This document shows, piece by piece, positions 54,814-62,287 of a DNA stretch of 64,000 bases (the first letter of the stretch is position 1; each line of letters begins with the position of its first letter). Below the pieces are notes generated by a model. The model was not told the DNA's origin. It ran no database searches and saw only the letters and a program-made list of their open reading frames with translations. The DNA is from CAVQRC01 sp963715045 (GTDB taxonomy: Bacteria; Planctomycetota; Planctomycetia; Pirellulales; Lacipirellulaceae), in NCBI GenBank assembly GCA_963715045.1, contig CAVQRC010000009.1, forward strand, positions 372,001 through 436,000. The letters are read 5' to 3'. The translations under genes were made by a program, and so were the position numbers.

Positions 54814-57129
54814 ATGAAGCCTTCCTCGATCCTCGGAATTCTCGCGCTTGGACTGGCATGCTGTGCAACGGACTTCGCAACCGCCATCGATGATCACCCC
54901 TGGGCGCACCAGAACTGGCGCTCACGGTCTGTTCCGGGCGGCCTGCGGCCACTGGGCGGCGGGACCTTCTCGCTCAACGCGATCGGCGTCCCGATTGGAG
55001 GTTACGTCCCGCTGGTCGGCTTTGGCCTCACCGATGAGTTCTCAGGCGAATCCTCAGACGACTTCCTGTTTGCCCAGCCATCGGTGCTGCCAGGCGGCAA
55101 CTGGCTCAGCACGACGGGCTCGGCTCACTACGATCTGGCACTTTACGACACGGGGGCCCAGATTGTTTTGCTTACCGATCAGGCCCGCCAGGATTTTGGC
55201 ATCGTCGAGAATGGCTTCGACGGGACCGAGACGATCAGTATTGGCGGAGCGACCGGCCTGCTCGAAGCCGTGATCGAGGATCCGCTGGGTGTCTACCTCG
55301 CCGGACTGGGGGATCGGACCGCTGACGGACCGCTCGCACTCAACAGTTTCCGGATGCGAGGAATGACGAACACGTCGGTCCTGTCCGCGCCGGCCGCCTC
55401 GTCGTTACCCAACGTGATCGGCCTCCCCGTGGCATCCCAATACGCGACCTCGATTCGCTCCGACCAACCTCAGATTTTTCGCGCGGACGGCCAGACCATC
55501 CGCACCCCGCAGATCGAAATGCAGTCGCTCGGTTCGGGCGACCTGGGGATTCGCCGCAGCTCTCAGGAGCTGATTCAGGAAGCGACGATCGAATTGCGAC
55601 CGGGAGAAGCCTTCGCGTCGCTCCCCTTCTATTTCCTCAATATCAACAATGCCCTCAATGGATTGCCGTTTTCAGAGAATCCGCAACTGCCCACCGCAGT
55701 CAGCGGTGGCATGTTTCTGAATGTCGATCTCCGCAACGACGGCAACGAGCAAACCGAGCGGAAGCTTCTGCTCGATACGGGCGCCAGCGTGACGGCGGTC
55801 TCCGAGGCGCTGGCCGACGACCTCGGTTTTGATGTCGGTCGCGATACGCCCGACTTCTTCGTTACGATCACCGGTTCAGGAGGCCTCATCGAAGAAGTTC
55901 CTGGCTTCATCGCCGACGAGCTCGAACTGAGCGTCCGAGGAGGCGATTTCATTCTTAACGATGTACCGATCATCGTCCTCGACATTACCGACCCGGGTGA
56001 TCCCGGCAACATCGCCGACGGGATCATCGGCACGAACGTGTTCGTGGATCGGAACATCACGATCGATCCGAATCCGTCCCTGGGCGGCGGGGGGTTGAGC
56101 CCGACGCTCTACATCAGCGAACCGGTGACTGAGACGCACGCCTGGGCGGCGACGGCGGCCACAGGGAACTGGTCCACCCCGACGAACTGGCAGGCAGCCG
56201 GCACACCCGACGTGATGTGGGTCGTCGACATGACCAATACTTCAGGAACCAACCAGGAAGCGATTGTCGACACCGACATCACGATCAATCGGCTGGCCGT
56301 CGCGGGCGGACCGACCAGCCGCATGACCGTCCGGATTGAAAGCGGAAGCGAATTGCTCACGTTCGGGGGAACCGACATCCAGCAAGACGGCGTGGTCCTG
56401 GTCGAGGAGGGAGCCATCCTCGACACGCAGTTCATCGACCTGGACGAGGGAGGTTTCATCGGTGGAAACGGAACGATTCGAGCCGAGTTCGAGAATCGTG
56501 GCGGCGTGATCGCGCCCGGCGAGAGCGGTTCCGGCAGTCTCACGGTGGAAGGCGTCTTGGCAAATCGGGAAGGCGGCACCGTTGAGATCGAGATTGGCGG
56601 CACCCAGCCTGTTTCCGAGCATGACCAATTGCTGATCGACGGAATTACGATTCTGGGCGGTCACCTCGAAGTCGATCTCATCGACGCAGGCTCCGGTCTC
56701 TACGAGCCGCAGGTCGGCGACAAATTCACGATCGTCGATGCGACATCCGCCTTGGCGGGCAGATTCGATTCGGCCGCGTTGCCGCTGTCCGCGAACTGGA
56801 TCGTCCGCTATCTGTTTCGCTCCGTCGAACTCGAAATCGAGTCACTGGCTGGGCTGGTCGGCGACTTCGACGCGGATGGTGACGTTGACGGCGACGATTT
56901 CCTCCGCTGGCAGGCCGGCTATGCCATTGGCAGCACGCTCTCCGAAGGGGACGCGGACGACGACGGCGATGTCGACGGCGGCGACTTCCTGCTCTGGCAA
57001 GCCAATTATGGGTCGTCAGGATTCGGCGGCGGCAACGTCACCATGGTCATTCCCGAACCCTCGTTGCTCGCCCTGACCGGGATCCTGCTCGCCGCACTCC
57101 TCGCCGCCCGGACGCGCCGCCCGAAATGA
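54814..57129 (+). CDS. secreted aspartyl-protease-like protein with dockerin repeats and PEP-CTERM signal
   Basis: A 771-residue surface protein. A signal peptide (about 1-25) is followed by a region with two retropepsin-like active-site motifs, ALYDTGAQIVLLTD and later LLLDTGASVTAVSEALADDL, each with the hydrophobic-Asp-Thr-Gly-Ala signature. Next come beta-repeats (GAILDTQFIDLDEGGFIGGNG), then two EF-hand-like dockerin segments (GDFDADGDVDGDDFLRWQ and GDADDDGDVDGGDFLLWQ). The end is VIPEPSLLALTG, a membrane helix and ARTRRPK, an exosortase signal. The two DTG motifs suggest a single-chain protease or a ligand-binding descendant. It is followed by paired terminators. Confidence 0.85.
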   Translation: MKPSSILGILALGLACCATDFATAIDDHPWAHQNWRSRSVPGGLRPLGGGTFSLNAIGVPIGGYVPLVGFGLTDEFSGESSDDFLFAQPSVLPGGNWLSTTGSAHYDLALYDTGAQIVLLTDQARQDFGIVENGFDGTETISIGGATGLLEAVIEDPLGVYLAGLGDRTADGPLALNSFRMRGMTNTSVLSAPAASSLPNVIGLPVASQYATSIRSDQPQIFRADGQTIRTPQIEMQSLGSGDLGIRRSSQELIQEATIELRPGEAFASLPFYFLNINNALNGLPFSENPQLPTAVSGGMFLNVDLRNDGNEQTERKLLLDTGASVTAVSEALADDLGFDVGRDTPDFFVTITGSGGLIEEVPGFIADELELSVRGGDFILNDVPIIVLDITDPGDPGNIADGIIGTNVFVDRNITIDPNPSLGGGGLSPTLYISEPVTETHAWAATAATGNWSTPTNWQAAGTPDVMWVVDMTNTSGTNQEAIVDTDITINRLAVAGGPTSRMTVRIESGSELLTFGGTDIQQDGVVLVEEGAILDTQFIDLDEGGFIGGNGTIRAEFENRGGVIAPGESGSGSLTVEGVLANREGGTVEIEIGGTQPVSEHDQLLIDGITILGGHLEVDLIDAGSGLYEPQVGDKFTIVDATSALAGRFDSAALPLSANWIVRYLFRSVELEIESLAGLVGDFDADGDVDGDDFLRWQAGYAIGSTLSEGDADDDGDVDGGDFLLWQANYGSSGFGGGNVTMVIPEPSLLALTGILLAALLAARTRRPK

Positions 57130-57210
57130 CCCCTGGGGTCTTTTTCGGGGTTTAGGTAATCTCTACCTTTGCCCAGCCTGCCGAAAATACCCCAGGGGTC
57201 TTTTCGGGTA
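57121..57210 (+). terminator. two tandem palindromic terminators
   Basis: Near-identical palindromic elements lie at 57121-57150 and 57181-57210, exactly 60 bases apart. Each has CCGAAA, a core ACCCC(T/A)GGGGTC hairpin, then TTTT(T)CGGG. A-rich before and T-rich after the stem makes them bidirectional intrinsic terminators. The first overlaps the stop region of the PEP-CTERM gene. Confidence 0.65.
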
Positions 57211-57251
57211 AGCGGGCATTTCGGGTGACGACCTCCTGCAGAGGGTTGACC

Positions 57252-58679
57252 ATGCGACGACGTGAGTTTCTGGGACATCTTGGGGTGACGGGACTGCTCA
57301 CCGGGCCGGCACTGAATGGACTGCTGGCAAGTGACGTACACGCGGCGACGTGCCATGCGACCTACGCGAGTCCCGCAGAGGCGATCACGGCTCCGCGGGA
57401 GAAGTTCGGATTCGTGCCGGCGATTCTCGTGGGGACATCGGCGGACCATCCCGACTACCTGGCGACGGTGGACCTTGACCCCGAGTCCGCAACCTATGGA
57501 CAGGTCGTGGGCCGGTTCTCGATGCCGACCCCTGGCGACGAACTCCATCACTACGGCTGGAACGCCTGCAGCAGTTGCCACGGCACGGGACATCGGCGGT
57601 ACCTCGTCGTCCCCGGTCTCACGTCGGGGAATATCTACATACTCGATGCCCTCGAGCCAGCCAGGCTGCAGCTGCACAAAAAGATCTCCGGCAGCGACAT
57701 CGCCAAACAGGTGAATCTCTCCACCCCCCATACGGTTCACTGCCGAGCGGACGGCGTGATCATGATTTCGATGCTCGGCGATGCTCAGGGAGAGGGCCCC
57801 GGCGGCTTTCTCGAGCTCGATTCCGAGTTCAACATCGCCGGTCGCTGGGAAGAATCGCTGGCCGGGATGAACTACAACTACGACTTCTGGTATCAGCCGC
57901 GGCACAACGTGATGGTGAGCAGTGAGTGGGCGGCCCCGAACACGGTTCGCCGGGGTTTCCAGCTCGATGACGTCCAGGCGGGCAAGTACGGACACACTTT
58001 GCACTTCTGGGACTGGGAGCAACGCAAGATCCGTCAGAGCATCGACCTTGGGCCGCAGGGGCAGATTCCGCTCGAGGTGCGTTTTCATCACGATCCCGAG
58101 AGCACGCATGGATTCGTGGGGGCCGCACTGAGTAGCGTGATCCATCACTGGCACAAGCCGAACGAACGCTGGGAGGCCGAAAGCGTTGTCGCAGTCGAAC
58201 CGGTCGAGACCGCGGGCTGGCCGTTTCCGGTGCCGGGCCTGATTACGGACCTGGTGCTGTCGCTGGACGATCGATTCCTGTACTTCTCGAACTGGCTTCA
58301 CGGCGACATTCGCCAATATGATGTCAGCGATCCGGCCCAGCCTAAGTTGACTGGTCGAGTGTGGCTCGGCGGCGTGATCGGTCACCCGCCCGACACGGAT
58401 CGGCCGCTCACCGGCGGGCCGCAGATGTTGCAACTGAGCCTCGACGGCAAACGCTTGTATGTCACCAGTTCGCTGTACAGCGTGTGGGACAACCAGTTCT
58501 ATCCCCAGATGGCCGATGAGGGCTCCTGGATGTTGCAGATCGACTGCAACTCCAAGCAGGGCGGTATGAAACTCAACGGCGATTTTCATGTCGACTTTGG
58601 CAAGGAACCGTGGGGCCCGGCACGGGCCCACGAAATCCGCTTTCCCGGCGGCGACTGCACGTCCGATATCTGGGTTTAG
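57252..58679 (+). CDS. selenium-binding protein / methanethiol oxidase family, exported
   Basis: A 475-residue SBP56-family protein. The N-terminus MRRREFLGHLGVTGLL looks like a twin-arginine signal, so the beta-propeller enzyme should act outside the cytoplasm. HHYGWNACSSCHG and later HTVHCRADG, FHHDPESTHGF and IQPRHN-like YQPRHNVM segments carry the conserved His and Cys residues. Bacterial members oxidise methanethiol to formaldehyde, hydrogen sulfide and peroxide with copper, which would feed the C1 and sulfur pathways encoded in this window, but the substrate is inferred. AGAGGG precedes the ATG. The next gene starts ten bases after the stop. Confidence 0.9.
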   Translation: MRRREFLGHLGVTGLLTGPALNGLLASDVHAATCHATYASPAEAITAPREKFGFVPAILVGTSADHPDYLATVDLDPESATYGQVVGRFSMPTPGDELHHYGWNACSSCHGTGHRRYLVVPGLTSGNIYILDALEPARLQLHKKISGSDIAKQVNLSTPHTVHCRADGVIMISMLGDAQGEGPGGFLELDSEFNIAGRWEESLAGMNYNYDFWYQPRHNVMVSSEWAAPNTVRRGFQLDDVQAGKYGHTLHFWDWEQRKIRQSIDLGPQGQIPLEVRFHHDPESTHGFVGAALSSVIHHWHKPNERWEAESVVAVEPVETAGWPFPVPGLITDLVLSLDDRFLYFSNWLHGDIRQYDVSDPAQPKLTGRVWLGGVIGHPPDTDRPLTGGPQMLQLSLDGKRLYVTSSLYSVWDNQFYPQMADEGSWMLQIDCNSKQGGMKLNGDFHVDFGKEPWGPARAHEIRFPGGDCTSDIWV

Positions 58680-58688
58680 GAGCGATCC

Positions 58689-59681
58689 GTGAACAGACTT
58701 CGCTGGGGGATCATCAGCACGGCGAAAATCGGCGTGGACAAGGTGATTCCCGCCATGCAGCAGGGAGAGCGTGCGGAGATCGTGGCCATCGCGTCACGCG
58801 ACGGCGATCGGGCCAAGGAAGTTGCCGGACAGCTCGGGATTCCGCGAAGCTACGGCTCTTACCAGGAACTGCTTGCCGATCCTTACGTTCAGGCGGTCTA
58901 CAACCCGCTTCCCAATCACCTTCATGTGCCGGTCTCGATTCAGGCGCTCGCAGCCGGAAAACACGTGCTCTGCGAGAAGCCGCTCGGACTGAATGCCGGG
59001 CAGGCTCAGGAGCTCGCCGATGCGGCGGCGCAGCACCCCGAGCTGAGGGTCATGGAAGCCTTCATGTATCGCCATCACCCTCAGTGGCAGCGGGCGAAAC
59101 AGATTGTCGATGAGGGCGGAATCGGGCGTTTATGGACGGTGAACACGTTCTTCTCGTACTACAACGACGATCCGCACAACGTTCGCAACATGGCCGACAT
59201 CGGTGGTGGCGGTCTGATGGATATCGGCTGTTACTGCATCTCGTTCGGGCGATGGGTGTTCGGTCGCGAGCCTGGCCGTGTGTGCGGCGTGCTCGACTAT
59301 GATCCGAATTTCCGGACCGATCGGATGGCGTCGGGAATCCTCGACTTCGGAGAAGGGACGACCGCGACGTTCACCTGTTCCACTCAGCTGTCGCCGTACC
59401 AGCGATCCCATCTATTCGGCGAGCAGGGTCGCGTCGAGATCGAGATCCCCTGCAATGCCCCGCCCAACCGTCCGTGCCGGATCTGGCATCAACGCGGAGA
59501 AGAGGTCGAGGAGATCGTGTTTCCGATCGCCGATCAGTACACGTTGCAAGGCGACCTGTTCTCGGCGGCCGTGCTGGAAGATCAGCCGGTTCCCACGCCA
59601 CTTTCCGATGCAGTCGCTAACATGCGGGTGATCGACGCGATCGTCCGCAGCCACGAACAGCGACAGTGGGTGGATGTTTGA
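58689..59681 (+). CDS. Gfo/Idh/MocA family oxidoreductase
   Basis: A 330-residue NAD(P)-dependent dehydrogenase. RLRWGIISTAKIG is the N-terminal Rossmann strand, GKHVLCEKPLGLNA carries the EKP catalytic Lys, and GGGGLMDIGCYCI follows in the C-terminal sheet domain. Relatives act on sugars, inositol or 1,5-anhydro sugars, and the substrate is unknown. The GTG start has AGGAG within the stop region of the preceding gene, so the two are translationally linked. It converges on the Uma2 gene with a 23-base gap. Confidence 0.9.
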   Translation: MNRLRWGIISTAKIGVDKVIPAMQQGERAEIVAIASRDGDRAKEVAGQLGIPRSYGSYQELLADPYVQAVYNPLPNHLHVPVSIQALAAGKHVLCEKPLGLNAGQAQELADAAAQHPELRVMEAFMYRHHPQWQRAKQIVDEGGIGRLWTVNTFFSYYNDDPHNVRNMADIGGGGLMDIGCYCISFGRWVFGREPGRVCGVLDYDPNFRTDRMASGILDFGEGTTATFTCSTQLSPYQRSHLFGEQGRVEIEIPCNAPPNRPCRIWHQRGEEVEEIVFPIADQYTLQGDLFSAAVLEDQPVPTPLSDAVANMRVIDAIVRSHEQRQWVDV

Positions 59682-59704
59682 AGCGGCCGTGAAGCCCGGC
59701 TTTG

Positions 59705-60247
59705 CTACCCGAACAGGGCATCCACCTGGCACTCAAAGCCTGGCAGTTGAAGGGACCTGAGCGTTTCACCTGTCTGATAGGTATGTGACGCTTCGGACGC
59801 GAGGTACACCGAAACAGTATTCGCTTCCGGATCAACGACCCACACTTCCAGGCAGCCGTGGCGTAACCACTCGTGTACCTTCTTCAGCAGATTGCCGGCT
59901 CGGTCGTTCGGCGAAAGAACTTCGACCGCCAGATCCGGGCATCCTTCGAAGAATCCGGTTGGCTCGGTGATTGGAATCCGGTCCTTGGCGACGAATCCCA
60001 CGTCCGGTGCGCGAACCGTATCGGGTGACTGCTCCAACAGGAACCCGGTTTCCGCGCCCGTGATGGCTCCCAGATCATGGGTCACTACAGACTCGCCCAG
60101 AATCCTTGCAATCGTGGCCGCAATCCGACCGTGGCGAAACCCGGATGGAGACATCATGACGAGTTGACCTCGGACCAGTTCGCAACGCCCGATATGAGGT
60201 GTCGAGAATAACTGCAGGGCGGTGGTTATTGCGTCGGTCGTCTGCAT
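59705..60247 (-). CDS. Uma2 family endonuclease-like protein
   Basis: A 180-residue PD-(D/E)XK-fold protein of the Uma2/DUF820 family. CELVRGQLVMMSPSGFRHGRI begins the core (about 20-40), then APDVGFVAKDRIP and the DLAVEVLSPNDR active-site strand, followed by LLKKVHEWLRHGCLEVWVVDP. These are all family blocks. Such genes are strongly expanded in planctomycetes and cyanobacteria, and their biological role is unclear. The ATG at 60247 is preferred over the open frame to 60367. No mobile element is seen around it. Confidence 0.9.
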   Translation of the reverse strand: MQTTDAITTALQLFSTPHIGRCELVRGQLVMMSPSGFRHGRIAATIARILGESVVTHDLGAITGAETGFLLEQSPDTVRAPDVGFVAKDRIPITEPTGFFEGCPDLAVEVLSPNDRAGNLLKKVHEWLRHGCLEVWVVDPEANTVSVYLASEASHTYQTGETLRSLQLPGFECQVDALFG

Positions 60248-60418
60248 GCTTTGTAGTTCAGCGAAGCGGTGCTCTGTTTGACAGCAATGACCGCCGCGGA
60301 CGCTTCGGAGATACGCCGCTGCGGAACCGGGCAGGTTCGGGCGGCAGGCCGGGTGTCGGTCGACCACTCAAGGCGGTGTCTCCGGAGAGCAGGCGGCCGG
60401 ACTGTGCCGACGCCCGGG

Positions 60419-61627
60419 TCAGCTGTCTTTCTTCTCTTCCTCCTTGGGTTTCGCTTCCTCCTTCTGGTCTTCGTCCTTTTTCTCTGCTTCCGCTTTCTGT
60501 TCGCCGTCGGCCTTCACCGTCTCCTGCTCACCTTCGGCTTTGGCGTCACCTTCGGCCGCGGGCGTCTCTACGGTCTTGCCCTCGGCTTTATCCAATTCGG
60601 CGAGTCCCTGGCGGGCTTCTTCTTCGAGCTTGGCGGCGGCTTCCTTTTCCTGACGGGCCTGCTCTTCCTGCGCGGCCGCTTCCTCCTTGCGCTTGGTCGC
60701 GAGTTCGAGTTGTCGGTCCAGCCGCCGGCGGACAACGCCCGGGTGATCGTGGCCAAGATTGACTTCGAGCCCCTCGATCTTCTCCTGCAAGGCCATCGCC
60801 GGGTCGTAACTGACCTTGGTCTGCCACAGATAGAGCCGCTTCAGATTGCTCAGCCCCTCGAGATGCGCGAGACCGGCGTCGGTGATCTCGGTGCCGTAGA
60901 GGTTGAGATACTCGAGTTGCTTGAGACCCGCGATATGAGCCAGCCCGGCGTCGGTGATGCCAGTCAATTCCAGATGCAGGCGAGTCAGGTTAGGAAGCTC
61001 CGAAAGCGTTGCGAGACCTTCGTCGGTGACTTTGGTGCGGGCCAGGTTGAGCCACACCAACTGCTCGGCCACCGGAGGGAGCAGCGACAACTCGGCGTCC
61101 CCGACACCATCCGCGTTCGAACCAAAGCCGATCGTGAGCCGATTGTCATTCTGCGCCAGAGGCATCACCAGGGCTCCGGTCTCAGCGATCGCCGCCACGG
61201 CTGCCTCGGGGGCTGCGGGAACGTCGGGAACCTTCGAGGCCGGATCGTCGATGTGGAGGCCGTCCGGCATTTCCGCCCCCGAGTCGATCCAGACGCGGAT
61301 GAGCTCGATCTGTTCTTCCGAAAGCGGCTTACCCCCTTTAGGCATGAAACCGTCTTCTTCAGCATCCAGCGCAATTCGCGCGAACAGCTCGCTCTCGTCG
61401 ACGCTGCCGGCCATCACGATTTCTGCGTCGACGAATGCCTCCTTGGAGTGCATCCGAAAGTCGCCTTTGTCGGCGTTCGGACTCGGGCCGTGACATTTGT
61501 AGCAGTTGCGTTTGAAGATCGGCTGGATCTGCTCCATGAAGTCGACTTTGTCGTCGCCGCGAGCAGTCATCGGGACCAGGATCATCGGGCCCAGGATCAT
61601 CAGGGAGAGTACGGCCAATCGCTTCAT
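60419..61627 (-). CDS. exported c-type cytochrome with leucine-rich repeats
   Basis: A 402-residue secreted protein. A signal peptide (about 1-24) precedes a planctomycete-type cytochrome c domain with the heme motif CYKCH (42-46) and a late Met ligand in DGFMPKGGKPLS. Leucine-rich repeats of about 24 residues follow (LNLARTKVTDEGLATLSELP, LEYLNLYGTEITDAGLAHLE). The C-terminal third is a Lys/Glu-rich helix and disordered tail. The layout is common in this phylum and suggests electron transfer joined to protein or surface binding. The start codon at 61627 is preceded by AGGTGAT. The FwdD-like gene lies just upstream. Confidence 0.88.
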   Translation of the reverse strand: MKRLAVLSLMILGPMILVPMTARGDDKVDFMEQIQPIFKRNCYKCHGPSPNADKGDFRMHSKEAFVDAEIVMAGSVDESELFARIALDAEEDGFMPKGGKPLSEEQIELIRVWIDSGAEMPDGLHIDDPASKVPDVPAAPEAAVAAIAETGALVMPLAQNDNRLTIGFGSNADGVGDAELSLLPPVAEQLVWLNLARTKVTDEGLATLSELPNLTRLHLELTGITDAGLAHIAGLKQLEYLNLYGTEITDAGLAHLEGLSNLKRLYLWQTKVSYDPAMALQEKIEGLEVNLGHDHPGVVRRRLDRQLELATKRKEEAAAQEEQARQEKEAAAKLEEEARQGLAELDKAEGKTVETPAAEGDAKAEGEQETVKADGEQKAEAEKKDEDQKEEAKPKEEEKKDS

Positions 61628-61663
61628 AGCATCACCTGTCAACAACTTGCGTTTGAAGTGCGT

Positions 61664-62035
61664 TTAAATACTGGGGGACTCGTGAGCATTCGGTTCAACC
61701 GGCTCCAATTGTACATCAATTCCCTTGCTGGTGGGCATGCCGCTGCCATGCGTGTCACCGCCCATCAGACGGCTGGAAACGTCACCATACGCGATGAACA
61801 GCAGCCCAGGGGGAAGTTCACCGTCGCGGGCCTCCTTGATCGCGACCTCAACCCGGCCGTGGTCGCTGATCAAACGCACCCGATCCCCGGGAGCCAGGCC
61901 CAGCCGCTGCATATCTTCGCCATTTACCTGCAGGCTGTTGATCTCGGACTGGTATTTGTCCCCGGACTTGCCCTCGCTGATCCCGCAGCCCTGATCGGAG
62001 GTTCGCCCCGGAATCAAGATGAATGTTTCGGGCAT
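61664..62035 (-). CDS. molybdopterin dinucleotide-binding protein (FwdD/FmdD-like)
   Basis: A 123-residue single-domain protein of the molydopterin-binding type found at the C-terminus of oxidoreductases or as a separate subunit D of formylmethanofuran dehydrogenase. MPETFILIPGRTSDQGC, CGISEGKSGDKYQSEIN and VNGEDMQRLGLAPGDRVRL are visible, the last being the usual loop before the cofactor pocket. With the Ftr at 34.3 kb it points to an archaeal-type C1 complex, although the catalytic subunit genes are elsewhere. It precedes the cytochrome gene by 36 bases on the same strand. The ribosome site is weak. Confidence 0.82.
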   Translation of the reverse strand: MPETFILIPGRTSDQGCGISEGKSGDKYQSEINSLQVNGEDMQRLGLAPGDRVRLISDHGRVEVAIKEARDGELPPGLLFIAYGDVSSRLMGGDTHGSGMPTSKGIDVQLEPVEPNAHESPSI

Positions 62036-62287
62036 GGTTGGGAAGTGTGCTGCGGCAGATCGGCTGAAGTGAAGAATGTCCGCGGGATACTCTGCGGCGA
62101 CTCTAAAGGTTAGTCCAATCGCCTGGTCGAGGCGACCACCGGATTTCCAGCCGGTGATGGAATTCTATCTGTGGCCCGGGCATCGTTCGGCAGAGGCCGC
62201 ATGCGAAGGCGTTGCTGCGAGGGAAGAATCGCCGTAGGGTGAGGCGGTTTTCCACTGTTCTGTCTTCTTGACTCGGAGAAAGTTCTC

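Noticed and set aside
57006..58631. A 541-residue minus-strand open frame
   Set aside because: It is antisense to the SBP56 gene, which is family-complete. The antisense protein shows no recognisable domain.
60269..62113. A 614-residue plus-strand open frame
   Set aside because: It lies opposite the cytochrome/LRR and FwdD-like genes, is Leu/Phe/Arg-rich without motifs, and has no ribosome site.
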